A DNA stretch of 39,220 bases from Anaeromusa acidaminophila DSM 3853 (GTDB lineage Bacteria > Bacillota > Negativicutes > Anaeromusales > Anaeromusaceae). The notes beneath the pieces are model-generated. The model was not told the DNA's origin. It did no database searches and saw only the letters and a program-made list of their open reading frames with translations. The stretch spans positions 1-39,220 of the forward strand of contig NZ_KB894589.1 in the NCBI RefSeq assembly GCF_000374545.1, in the 5' to 3' direction. Below are positions 1 to 6,542 of this stretch, piece by piece. The stretch's first letter is position 1. Each line of letters starts with the position of its first letter. A program made the position numbers and the translations under genes.

Positions 1-1
1 G

Positions 2-166
2 GGAATACTGAAGCGCGAGATGTACTATGGCCGGAAATTTACCAGTAGAATGGAATTGATACATGCAATCCGCAGCTATATCCACTACTACAACTTTGAC
101 CGATTACAACGAAAGCTGGGCGTTATGACACCTTATGAATACCACGAACACTACAGCGCTGCATAA
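2..166 (+). CDS. IS3-family transposase OrfB, C-terminal fragment (cut by window edge)
   Basis: The open frame from base 2 to the TAA at 164-166 encodes 54 residues. They are typical of the end of the DDE integrase-type transposase of IS3/IS150 elements, with the pattern SYIHYYNFDRLQRKL followed by MTPYEYHEHY (rve_3-type tail with YYN, R and the G-M-T-P-Y-E-Y motif). The catalytic DDE residues lie upstream of the window, so whether this copy is intact cannot be judged. The reading frame is open up to the edge, so there is no sign of decay in the visible part. Confidence 0.85.
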   Translation, partial: GILKREMYYGRKFTSRMELIHAIRSYIHYYNFDRLQRKLGVMTPYEYHEHYSAA

Positions 167-171
167 GAAAA

Positions 172-197
172 ACAGCTCATCCAAACGGATGAGCTGT
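172..197 (-). terminator. Perfect 11-bp stem-loop inside the IS; intrinsic terminator for minus-strand transcription
   Basis: ACAGCTCATCC (172-182) pairs perfectly with GGATGAGCTGT (187-197) around a 4-base loop. On the minus strand the stem is followed directly by a run of five T residues. On the plus strand it is followed by AAAGG. The arrangement therefore fits a terminator for transcripts entering the transposase gene antisense. It lies between the transposase stop and the IS end. Confidence 0.6.
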
Positions 198-278
198 AAA
201 GGAACTCTTTATATTGTTTGATTGTCCTATTGACGGGGAGCACACCAGCATTTCTATGCAGCGGGCTTTTTTGTTGGC

Positions 279-303
279 AGGAAAAACGAAGGAAATGGCG
301 AAT
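279..303 (+). promoter_or_regulatory. Sigma-H-type promoter upstream of cheW
   Basis: AGGAAAA (279-285), 14 bases, then GAAT (300-303). This matches the sigma-H class of Firmicutes (AGGAWWT-N14-GAAT, as in the B. subtilis spoVG promoter) in sequence and spacing. It is preceded by GGC, as in another copy of the motif at 19057. It lies between the IS end and a separate sigma-A-like promoter. Confidence 0.55.
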
Positions 304-329
304 TTCCATGATGTGGCATATAGATTGCT

Positions 330-358
330 TTGAATTTAGCCGTAGAATCACCTATAAT
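330..358 (+). promoter_or_regulatory. Sigma-A promoter of the cheW-ispE-gntR operon
   Basis: TTGAAT at 330-335, a 17-base spacer, and a perfect TATAAT at 353-358, about 50 bases before the cheW start. Sequence and spacing are those of a vegetative promoter. Confidence 0.65.
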
Positions 359-410
359 AAAGCGTATAGTGAATATTTCTGTAAAGAACAAAAGACAGGA
401 GGGCTGTGCC

Positions 411-896
411 ATGGAAGAAGTTCAAGTCAATCAAGAACTGAAGCTCGATGAATTACAGATGGTGATCTTCCGTTTGGCCAATGAGGAATATGCTTTACCC
501 ATTACCAAAGTGCAAGAGATCAATCGTTTAGTGCCGATTACCAAAATGCCGCAGACTCCTTCCTTTGTGGAAGGAATCATTAATTTACGAGGACGCATTA
601 TTCCTGTTTTGGACATGCGCAAGCGATTTCAGTTGGAAGCAGGAGCCTATAATGACGATACTCGTATTATTATCGTGGAAGTATCCGGGCAGACTATTGG
701 CGTAATTGTTGATGCGGTAGCCGAGGTAATTCGCCTGTCGCAATCGGAAATTGAACCGCCGCCGCCATCCTTTGTGTTAGATGCGAAATATATACAAGGC
801 GTTGGCAAAGTGGATGGACGACTACTCATCTTACTGGAAATTGACAGCATCATTACCTCTGATGAAGAAATAATGCTGAAGCAAATTAACGCATGA
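411..896 (+). CDS. cheW: Chemotaxis coupling protein CheW
   Basis: This 161-residue protein is a single CheW domain, the soluble adaptor that links chemoreceptors to the histidine kinase CheA. Features seen are the opening strand LQMVIFRLANEEYALPI, the segment EINRLVPITKMP, the conserved NLRGRIIPVLDMRKRF stretch (about residues 67-82), and VIVDAVAEVIRLSQSEIEPPP. The frame is open further upstream, but the start at 411 is chosen because GACAGGAGGG lies just before it. The stop overlaps the start of ispE by four bases (ATGA), so the two are translationally coupled. No CheA, CheY or receptor gene is nearby, so this is a stand-alone cheW in a housekeeping operon. It could serve the flagellar system encoded at the other end of the window or a different pathway. 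Confidence 0.9.
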   Translation: MEEVQVNQELKLDELQMVIFRLANEEYALPITKVQEINRLVPITKMPQTPSFVEGIINLRGRIIPVLDMRKRFQLEAGAYNDDTRIIIVEVSGQTIGVIVDAVAEVIRLSQSEIEPPPPSFVLDAKYIQGVGKVDGRLLILLEIDSIITSDEEIMLKQINA

Positions 897-1771
897 GCGA
901 AGCCATGATTCTTCACGGAAACGCCAAGATCAATCTTTCTCTTGATGTGTTGGGTAAGCGTCCGGACGGGTATCATGAAGTGTCTATGATTATGCAAAGT
1001 GTTAGTTTGGCGGATGAAATCATTTTGCAAGAAGCACAAGATATTTCACTGCAGGTAAACGTCCCCGGATTGGAAGCGGACTCAAGAAACTTGGCTTGGC
1101 GCGCGGCGGAGCTTGTGCGGCAGAAATGCGCTATTACGAAAGGCGTAGCTATTACCTTGAAAAAGAAAATCCCCTTAGCGGCTGGCTTGGCTGGAGGCAG
1201 CGCTGATGCGGCGTCTGTCTTGCGCGGTGTGAATAAGCTATGGCAAGCGGGGCTGACGCAGCAGGACCTTTTGGAATTAGGAGCTCAGTTGGGTTCGGAT
1301 GTTCCCTTTTGTTTGCTAGGCGGCACACGTCTTGCAACTGGCAGAGGGACGGAACTCGAAGAATTGCCGGCAATGCCTGAATGCGGCGTCGTATTGGCAA
1401 AGCTGCCTGTGGCTGTTTCAACAGCTTGGGTGTACGGGCATTTTGCAGCGACGAAAGTAAAGAAAAGGCCGGATTTGACAGGCTTAAAAACAGCGCTGCA
1501 AAAGGGGAGCTTAGAAGGCATAGCTTCGCGATTGTGCAATGTTTTAGAATCGGTTACAATTAGCGAACACCCGGAGATTCAGAAACTGAAAGAGGATATG
1601 CTGCGCCAGGGTGCGATGGCTTCCTTAATGTCCGGCAGCGGACCTACAGTATTTGCTTTGACGGAAAATGAAGAGGCAGCGGGTGACGTAGCAGAGCGGC
1701 TCCGTCGTAGCTGGGGCGATAGAGTCTCGATTTTTACAGCAAAGACAGTGAGGAAAGTGGATGGTGAGTGA
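893..1771 (+). CDS. ispE: 4-(cytidine 5'-diphospho)-2-C-methyl-D-erythritol kinase
   Basis: GHMP-family kinase of the non-mevalonate (MEP) isoprenoid pathway. It phosphorylates the 2-hydroxyl of CDP-methylerythritol using ATP. The 292-residue product has the N-terminal substrate-binding segment KINLSLDVLGKRPDGYHEV (about 12-30), the ATP-binding glycine loop PLAAGLAGGSADAA (about 94-107) and the C-terminal GHMP motif MSGSGPTVFAL. The length is normal for the family. The ATG at 893 overlaps the cheW stop; a second in-frame ATG at 905 (MILHGNAKINL) is also possible. The gene is followed without a gap by a GntR regulator, an arrangement also typical of the ispE-purR-glmU neighbourhood of Firmicutes. 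Confidence 0.96.
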   Translation: MSEAMILHGNAKINLSLDVLGKRPDGYHEVSMIMQSVSLADEIILQEAQDISLQVNVPGLEADSRNLAWRAAELVRQKCAITKGVAITLKKKIPLAAGLAGGSADAASVLRGVNKLWQAGLTQQDLLELGAQLGSDVPFCLLGGTRLATGRGTELEELPAMPECGVVLAKLPVAVSTAWVYGHFAATKVKKRPDLTGLKTALQKGSLEGIASRLCNVLESVTISEHPEIQKLKEDMLRQGAMASLMSGSGPTVFALTENEEAAGDVAERLRRSWGDRVSIFTAKTVRKVDGE

Positions 1772-2471
1772 TATGGAACGGAGATTGTTGCCGGTAAAAT
1801 TAGACAGCTACCAACCTTTGCGGGAAGTGGTGTGTGAAACATTACGGGAAGCGATTATTAGCGGTGTATTGCGCCCGGGAGAACGTTTAATGGAAATTCA
1901 GTTGGCCGAGGAGCTGGGTGTAAGCCGGACTCCGGTTCGCGAAGCAATTCGTAAGCTGGAGCTGGAAGGTTTTGTGATTATGATTCCGCGCCGAGGCACC
2001 TATGTGGCGGATTTGTCCATTAAAGACATCAATGAAGTATTCGAAGTGCGTTCCGCGTTGGATTCGCTGGCCAATGGCTTGGCGGCGGAACGCATTACAG
2101 AAGAAGAACTAGAGCAGATGGAACGCTTGTTGGTGCAAATCAGCGCTTGCGTAGATAATGGCAATATGGAAAAAATCGTGGAACTAGACGGTCAGTTTCA
2201 TGATATTTTGTACCGAGCCAGCCGCAATGACCGCCTAGTTGGCATTATCAACAACTTGCGAGAGCAGCTAACACGTTTCCGGACTATCTCCATGGCCTAT
2301 CCGGGACGTTTGAAAAAAACAATCGAAGAACATACGCAGTTGGTGGAAGCCATTGCGGCGCGCGATGTCGATTTGGCTCAGCAATTGGCAGTGGAGCATA
2401 TGGCTAACTCAGAGCAGACGCTGCTACAGGATATCAATGAGCGTCGGCAGCAGCAAAACAAAGATCGCTAA
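1761..2471 (+). CDS. GntR-family transcriptional regulator, FadR/FCD subfamily
   Basis: A 236-residue DNA-binding regulator. Residues about 15-80 form the GntR winged helix (REAIISGVLRPGERL, then the helix-turn-helix LAEELGVSRTPVREAIRKLE and the wing RRGTYVA). Residues about 85-225 form a helical FCD ligand-binding domain with the metal-ligand-like residues typical of that fold (D near FHDIL, H in EEHTQLVEAI, H in VEHMANS). FCD regulators usually sense small organic acids; the ligand here is unknown. The start at 1761 overlaps ispE by 11 bases and has AGGAAAG before it; ATG 1773 is an alternative. It is the last gene before a strong terminator, so it belongs to the cheW-ispE operon. Confidence 0.9.
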   Translation: MVSDMERRLLPVKLDSYQPLREVVCETLREAIISGVLRPGERLMEIQLAEELGVSRTPVREAIRKLELEGFVIMIPRRGTYVADLSIKDINEVFEVRSALDSLANGLAAERITEEELEQMERLLVQISACVDNGNMEKIVELDGQFHDILYRASRNDRLVGIINNLREQLTRFRTISMAYPGRLKKTIEEHTQLVEAIAARDVDLAQQLAVEHMANSEQTLLQDINERRQQQNKDR

Positions 2472-2480
2472 GTAGACTTG

Positions 2481-2512
2481 AAAAGCATGGCATTTTGATG
2501 CCATGCTTTTTT
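2481..2512 (+). terminator. Intrinsic terminator after the GntR gene
   Basis: AAAAGCATGGCA (2481-2492) pairs with TGCCATGCTTTT (2499-2510) around a 6-base loop, and the T-run extends to 2512. The A-run on the left makes it potentially bidirectional. Confidence 0.85.
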
Positions 2513-2519
2513 GATACAC

Positions 2520-2940
2520 CATTATAAGTTTTGAGAGGCTAAGACAGGAGGAATAGAGCGGGTTTGTGAGAACGACAAATCAAATTTCGCGATTTTCGCG
2601 GTTGGATAATAAAATCGAGAAACGTTGCTAACGAATCACGAAATACACGAAAGACGCGAAAGGGGGGCAAGATTATGTGGTATGAACGGAGGCATAACTG
2701 TATTTGAGACAAGATTTTCGCGCGCCTCGCCAAAACAGGAGTCGACAGCAGTTCCGCGAACTCACTGGCGCTTAGACATACGGAACTTTTCTCCGCCGCC
2801 TCCTGCTTTTGCGTCCCGCGGACCGTCTTGCTTCCCAAAAGTCTCAAATACAATCACGGCCGCCGTGGCCTCATTCATTCCCACATGTTACTCCTTTGGC
2901 TTTTCTCTGTTGTTCTGTGTGTTCCCCCTTCTAAGAAAAA
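2520..2940. repeat. Non-coding gap filled by a large nested imperfect palindrome
   Basis: No credible gene lies in the gap of about 550 bases between the GntR gene and purR. It holds nested complementary segments: 2674-2680 with 2881-2887, 2682-2693 with 2868-2878, 2699-2710 with 2841-2852 (12 of 12 bases, TGTATTTGAGAC), 2736-2741 with 2800-2805 and 2750-2756 with 2781-2787. They all fold in register around a loop near 2757-2780. An extra small palindrome (CACGGCCGCCGTG, 2855-2867) sits in the right arm only. On the left flank 2585-2591 pairs with 2655-2661, enclosing reiterated CACGAAA-like units. The layout suggests a dispersed repeat or structured RNA, not a gene. Confidence 0.6.
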
Positions 2941-2954
2941 TTTTCCCAAGACGA

Positions 2955-2982
2955 TGAAAAAGCGTAAGATGAATGGTATAAT
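2955..2982 (+). promoter_or_regulatory. Probable purR promoter
   Basis: A perfect TATAAT at 2977-2982 lies 44 bases before the purR start. The -35 region (TGAAAA at 2955-2960, 16-base spacer) is weak. Just downstream, the minus strand reads TTCCCGAATATT around 2988-2999, which resembles the CCGAAC core of a PurBox but has a mismatch and no clear partner. Autoregulation by PurR is therefore only a guess. Confidence 0.45.
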
Positions 2983-3025
2983 TGAACTTAATATTCGGGA
3001 ATAAATGCGAATGGGAGGAACCGTA

Positions 3026-3835
3026 GTGGAAAAAGTACGGAGGATTGAGAGGGTGGTGGCATTAACCAAGCTTCTCGTGGATATGCCAAGCCGTCTTTTC
3101 CCGTTAAGCTATTTTAGTGAACGCTTTGGCACCGCCAAATCAACGCTGAGCGAGGATATGGTGACGATCAAGCAGGCGTTGCAGCAGTTTGGTTTAGGAA
3201 CGCTGGAAACCGTTGCTGGCGCAGCCGGAGGCGTGCGCTTCTTGCCTCGTCGCGAAGGCGAGCGAGAACAGGCTATTTTGCAGGAACTGGCTTTGCGTTT
3301 GAAAGAACCGGAACGCATTATTGCAGGCGGTTTTTTGTATATGACTGATTTGCTGTTTCAACCGGCTTTGATGGCGCAGATCGGCGAAGTTTTTATGACT
3401 AAGCTGGCTCATTTGCGGCCAGATTATATTATGACGGTAGAGACCAAGGGAATTCCGCTGGCTTTTATGACGGCTCGAGCATTTGATTTGCCCTTGGTCA
3501 TTGTGCGTCAAGGAAGCAAAGTAACTGAAGGGCCTTCGGTGAGCATTAACTATGTCAGTGGCTCTACACGACGCATTCAGACTATGTCGCTGCCGAAGCG
3601 CGCTTTGCCTGTAGGAGCGCGCGTTCTTTTAATTGATGATTTTATGAAAGCTGGCGGTACGGCTAAAGGCATGGCTGATTTGGCGATGGAAGTAGGAGCG
3701 GAGGTAGTTGGCACTGGCGTGCTGATTGCCACAGCCGAGCCGCAGCGCAAGCTTGTGGAAGGCTATACAAGCTTACTTATGCTTCATGAAGTAGACGAGT
3801 GGAGCAAGAAAATAGATATTCGTCCTATTGAATGA
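3026..3835 (+). CDS. purR: Purine operon repressor PurR
   Basis: A 269-residue PurR of the Bacillus type, a repressor of purine biosynthesis genes that uses a phosphoribosyltransferase fold as a PRPP sensor. The N-terminal winged helix is seen as RRIERVVALTKLLVDMPSRL, with SYFSERFGTAKSTLSEDM as the recognition part (about 5-50). The C-terminal domain carries the PRPP-binding loop VLLIDDFMKAGGTAKG. GTG 3026 is taken as the start because GGGAGG at 3013-3018 is correctly spaced; the frame is also open from 3005. Normal length for the family is about 270-285. It stands directly upstream of glmU and prs, the latter making the PRPP that relieves its repression. Confidence 0.95.
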   Translation: MEKVRRIERVVALTKLLVDMPSRLFPLSYFSERFGTAKSTLSEDMVTIKQALQQFGLGTLETVAGAAGGVRFLPRREGEREQAILQELALRLKEPERIIAGGFLYMTDLLFQPALMAQIGEVFMTKLAHLRPDYIMTVETKGIPLAFMTARAFDLPLVIVRQGSKVTEGPSVSINYVSGSTRRIQTMSLPKRALPVGARVLLIDDFMKAGGTAKGMADLAMEVGAEVVGTGVLIATAEPQRKLVEGYTSLLMLHEVDEWSKKIDIRPIE

Positions 3836-3848
3836 AAGATGTAAAACG

Positions 3849-3908
3849 AAGCATCCTTGCCGAAAAAAAGAGATATTGCTACTAAAGAGCGAAGAATGCT
3901 TGTTTTTA
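3849..3908. terminator. Stem-loop with T-runs on both sides, likely bidirectional terminator
   Basis: AAGCATCCTT (3849-3858) pairs with AAGAATGCTT (3892-3901) with one mismatch, across a long loop. The right arm is followed by GTTTTTATT on the plus strand, and by CGTTTTA on the minus strand. It would end purR transcription and also any minus-strand transcript of the small frame at 3909-4001. The large loop makes this less certain than the other terminators. Confidence 0.45.
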
Positions 3909-4001
3909 TTATAATATACGGGCGGCTTTGACTTGCTTTTTCCGCGAAATTCGTGTAGCTTTTTTACCATGGGCTTTTTTGCGCTGGAACTGGCGATACA
4001 T
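3909..4001 (-). CDS. Possible 30-residue highly basic small protein
   Basis: A minus-strand frame starting at ATG 4001 encodes 30 residues beginning MYRQFQRKKAHGKK and ending KQVKAARIL. Twelve of the 30 residues are Lys or Arg. The stop is immediately followed by the stem-loop at 3849-3908, as expected for a real small gene. Against it, there is no visible ribosome binding site, and the plus strand is T-rich here, which by itself makes Lys codons on the other strand. I do not recognise a family. It occupies the gap between purR and glmU where many relatives carry spoVG. Confidence 0.3.
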   Translation of the reverse strand: MYRQFQRKKAHGKKATRISRKKQVKAARIL

Positions 4002-4059
4002 AGAGAGACTAACATGGTTGTAAAACAAGTGTTGGTCGAGGAGAAATGGGGGTAAAACA

Positions 4060-5424
4060 ATGGGGGAATTGGTAGCTGTAATTTTGGCAGCTGGCAAAGG
4101 GACCCGGATGAAATCCGCTTTACCAAAGGTTTTGCACGAAGTAGGCGGCAAACCTATGGTGCAGCATGTGCTGGATGCAGCTCGCAAGGCTGGGTGTTCA
4201 CGCAGCGTAGCGATTATCGGGTTCGGCAGTGAAAAAGTGCAGACCTTACTGGAAGGTCAAGCGGAAACAGTGCTGCAAGAAGAACAATTGGGAACCGGTC
4301 ACGCGGTATTGCAAGCGCAAGGGCTGTTGGAAGGGCATCGAGGTTCGGTACTTGTATTATGCGGCGACACGCCGTTGGTTACGGAAGAAATGCTGCAACA
4401 GCTTTGCGAAGCGCATGCTTCCGCAGGAGCAGCAGCGACGGTTTTGACGGCCATCATGCCGGACCCGACTGGTTATGGGCGGGTGATTCGCAATGCAGCT
4501 GGCGATGTGGTGAAAATTGTCGAGCAAAAAGATGCGAATGCAGACGAATTGGCAGTGAATGAAATTAATACAGGCATGTATTGCTTTGATAGCACGTCTT
4601 TATTTCAGGCGTTGCAGCAGGTAAATTGCCAGAATCAGCAAGGCGAGTATTACTTGACAGATGTCATTGGCATTTTAGGCGGTCAAGGAAAACGCGTTTG
4701 GGCCTATAGTACAGAGGATCATGAAGCGACGCTTGGTATTAATTCCCGGCAGCAACTAGCGCAAGCGGAAAAAATCCTGCGTCGGCGCAAAGTAAATGAG
4801 CTGATGGTTGCCGGTGTGACGGTGATGGATCCGGACAGCACCTTTGTGGATGCAGAGGTTAGCGTCGGCGCGGATACCGTATTGTACCCGTTTACCTGGT
4901 TGGAAGGAAAAACGGTCATCGGTGGCAACTGTACTATCGGCCCGAATACGCGGCTGACGGATGTACAAGTTGGCGATGGCAGTACGGTGCACTTCACCTA
5001 CGCCCATGAATGTGCCATGGACGAAGGCGTGACAGTGGGGCCTTATGTGCATTTGCGGCCGCATACACAGTTGCAGGCAGGCGTCAAAGTAGGGAACTTT
5101 GTGGAAGTCAAAAATTCGGTGATAGGACCTGGCAGCAAGCTGCCGCATTTGAGCTATATTGGCGATACCGATATGGGCGGTGGCGTAAACATCGGCTGCG
5201 GTACGATTACAGTAAATTACGACGGTAAAAAGAAGCATCGTACGACCATTGAAGACGAGGCTTTTGTCGGCTGTAACAGCAATCTGGTGGCGCCAGTGAC
5301 GGTGGGAGCCGGCGCTTATGTGGCGGCAGGCTCTACGATTACAAAAGACATTCCTGCCAGTGCTTTGGGCGTGGCCCGGGCGCGACAGGCGAATATTGAC
5401 GGTTGGGCGGCAAAACGTAAATAG
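4060..5424 (+). CDS. glmU: Bifunctional N-acetylglucosamine-1-phosphate uridyltransferase / glucosamine-1-phosphate acetyltransferase
   Basis: GlmU makes UDP-N-acetylglucosamine, the precursor of peptidoglycan and of outer-membrane or other glycans, from glucosamine-1-phosphate, acetyl-CoA and UTP. The 454-residue protein has the nucleotidyltransferase signature LAAGKGTRMKSALPKVL (about 9-25). The C-terminal left-handed beta-helix (about 255-440) has hexapeptide repeats and the acetyltransferase segment VNYDGKKKHRTTIED. The length equals the usual 450-460. The start at 4060 follows a G-rich site. Two enzymes encoded later in the window use its product: MurA (31105) and UDP-GlcNAc 2-epimerase (22429). 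Confidence 0.98.
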   Translation: MGELVAVILAAGKGTRMKSALPKVLHEVGGKPMVQHVLDAARKAGCSRSVAIIGFGSEKVQTLLEGQAETVLQEEQLGTGHAVLQAQGLLEGHRGSVLVLCGDTPLVTEEMLQQLCEAHASAGAAATVLTAIMPDPTGYGRVIRNAAGDVVKIVEQKDANADELAVNEINTGMYCFDSTSLFQALQQVNCQNQQGEYYLTDVIGILGGQGKRVWAYSTEDHEATLGINSRQQLAQAEKILRRRKVNELMVAGVTVMDPDSTFVDAEVSVGADTVLYPFTWLEGKTVIGGNCTIGPNTRLTDVQVGDGSTVHFTYAHECAMDEGVTVGPYVHLRPHTQLQAGVKVGNFVEVKNSVIGPGSKLPHLSYIGDTDMGGGVNIGCGTITVNYDGKKKHRTTIEDEAFVGCNSNLVAPVTVGAGAYVAAGSTITKDIPASALGVARARQANIDGWAAKRK

Positions 5425-5457
5425 CGCAAAGACGCAGGAAAGGCAGGAAGAAAAAAC

Positions 5458-6411
5458 ATGGTATTGCAAGGCAGTGAAGACATTTGTTTGTTTGCGGGGA
5501 ATTCCCATCCGGAGCTGGCTCATGAGATGGCCAGCTATATGGGGATTAAGGTAGGGGATGCCTTTGTCGGGCATTTTAACAATGGAGAAACGCAGGTTAT
5601 GATTGACCAAAGCGTACGAGGTAAATCGGTTTTTATTGTACAACCTACTTGCGGACCCAACATTAACGATCATGTCATGGAACTGCTCATTATGGTAGAT
5701 GCGGTGAAACGCGCCTCGGCTCGCTCTGTGACGGCCGTCGTGCCGTACTATGCATATGCGAGACAAGATCGCAAAACCAGAGGCCGGGAACCTATTTCGG
5801 CTAAATTGATGGCTAATTTGCTTACGACAGCCGGAGTAGATCGGGTCATTACCATGGATCTTCATGCTGGCCAAATTCAAGGGTTCTTTGATATCCCCTT
5901 GGATCATTTACCAGGTGTGCCGATTTTAGCAGACTACTTGAAAACAAAAAACCTACAGGATTTGGTAGTCGTTTCACCAGACTTGGGTGGCGTAACGAGG
6001 GCGCGCCAACTGGCGGATCGCTTGCATGCGCCGATCGCCATCATTGAAAAGCGCCGTCCGATGCCGGGCGTAGCGGAAGTAATGAATCTGATTGGCAATA
6101 TTGACGGCAAAAATGCAGTCATGGTTGACGATATTGTCGATACAGCCGGCTCGCTGACGGAAGGCGCTAGAGCACTGCAGCGTTTGGGCGCTAAGTCGGT
6201 TTTGGCTTGCTGCACCCATGCCGTGCTGAGCCCCCCGGCGGTACAGCGTATTAAGGACTCTAACATTGAAGAATTAATTATTACTAATACAATTCCCTTG
6301 CCTCCGGAAAAGAAATTAGATAAAATCAAAGTATTATCGGTGGCGCCTATGTTTGGAGAGGCCATGATTCGTATTTACAAGCAGCTTTCAGTCAGTTCCT
6401 TGTTTGACTGA
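5458..6411 (+). CDS. prs: Ribose-phosphate pyrophosphokinase (PRPP synthetase)
   Basis: Transfers pyrophosphate from ATP to ribose-5-phosphate, giving PRPP for purine, pyrimidine, histidine and NAD synthesis. The 317-residue product has the class I length and motifs: ARQDRK (101-106), DLHAGQIQGFF (134-144), the flexible-loop EKRRP (about 197-201) and the PRPP-binding loop VDDIVDTAGS (223-232). ATG 5458 is preceded by an AGGAAG site. It lies 33 bases behind glmU, so the two are probably co-transcribed. PRPP is the signal for PurR (3026) and the substrate for Upp (18315). Confidence 0.98.
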   Translation: MVLQGSEDICLFAGNSHPELAHEMASYMGIKVGDAFVGHFNNGETQVMIDQSVRGKSVFIVQPTCGPNINDHVMELLIMVDAVKRASARSVTAVVPYYAYARQDRKTRGREPISAKLMANLLTTAGVDRVITMDLHAGQIQGFFDIPLDHLPGVPILADYLKTKNLQDLVVVSPDLGGVTRARQLADRLHAPIAIIEKRRPMPGVAEVMNLIGNIDGKNAVMVDDIVDTAGSLTEGARALQRLGAKSVLACCTHAVLSPPAVQRIKDSNIEELIITNTIPLPPEKKLDKIKVLSVAPMFGEAMIRIYKQLSVSSLFD

Positions 6412-6429
6412 GAAAAAACTCTTTCAATA

Positions 6430-6485
6430 AGAGAAAACAGAGTTGGCAGAGGTGAAGCGGATCCTCTGTTTACTCTGTTTTCTCT
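6430..6485. repeat. 56-base palindromic element, possible terminator of glmU-prs
   Basis: A perfect 14-bp outer stem (6430-6443 with 6472-6485, AGAGAAAACAGAGT) encloses a 6-bp inner stem (CAGAGG 6447-6452 with CCTCTG 6463-6468) separated by three-base bulges. There is no long T-run directly after it, so it may be a repeat of the palindromic type and not a classical terminator. The ACAGAGT and CAGAGG units recur in the stem at 32380-32455. Confidence 0.7.
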
Positions 6486-6542
6486 ATATCTTATTCAATT
6501 TCTATTTTGCGTATGGCGGCTAGTCATGCAGGAGGCAAGAGT

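Larger units (their letters stand above)
1..242 (+). mobile_element. Right end of an IS3-family (IS150-like) insertion sequence, partial
   Basis: The window opens inside an insertion sequence. The tail of its transposase ends at 166. The outer end is probably the segment 223-242, which read inwards begins TGTGCTCCCCGTC and resembles the terminal inverted repeats of the IS150 group (TGTACTGACCCC type). The left end lies outside the window, so the inverted repeat pair and target duplication cannot be verified here. The boundary at about 242 is inferred from the inverted-repeat resemblance. It lies only about 35 bases upstream of the promoter region of cheW. Confidence 0.7.

Noticed and set aside
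2539-2957. Two open frames (one on each strand) in the gap before purR
   Set aside because: Both arise inside the palindromic region, lack ribosome binding sites and their products look random.
2983-3003. Possible PurBox operator in front of purR
   Set aside because: Only one imperfect CCGAA-type half site is visible; the paired, inverted PurBoxes of known PurR operators are not found.
4756-5907. 383-codon open frame on the minus strand across glmU and prs
   Set aside because: It lies antisense to two well-recognised genes, has no domain pattern and is rich in His, Arg and Ser as expected of a shadow frame.
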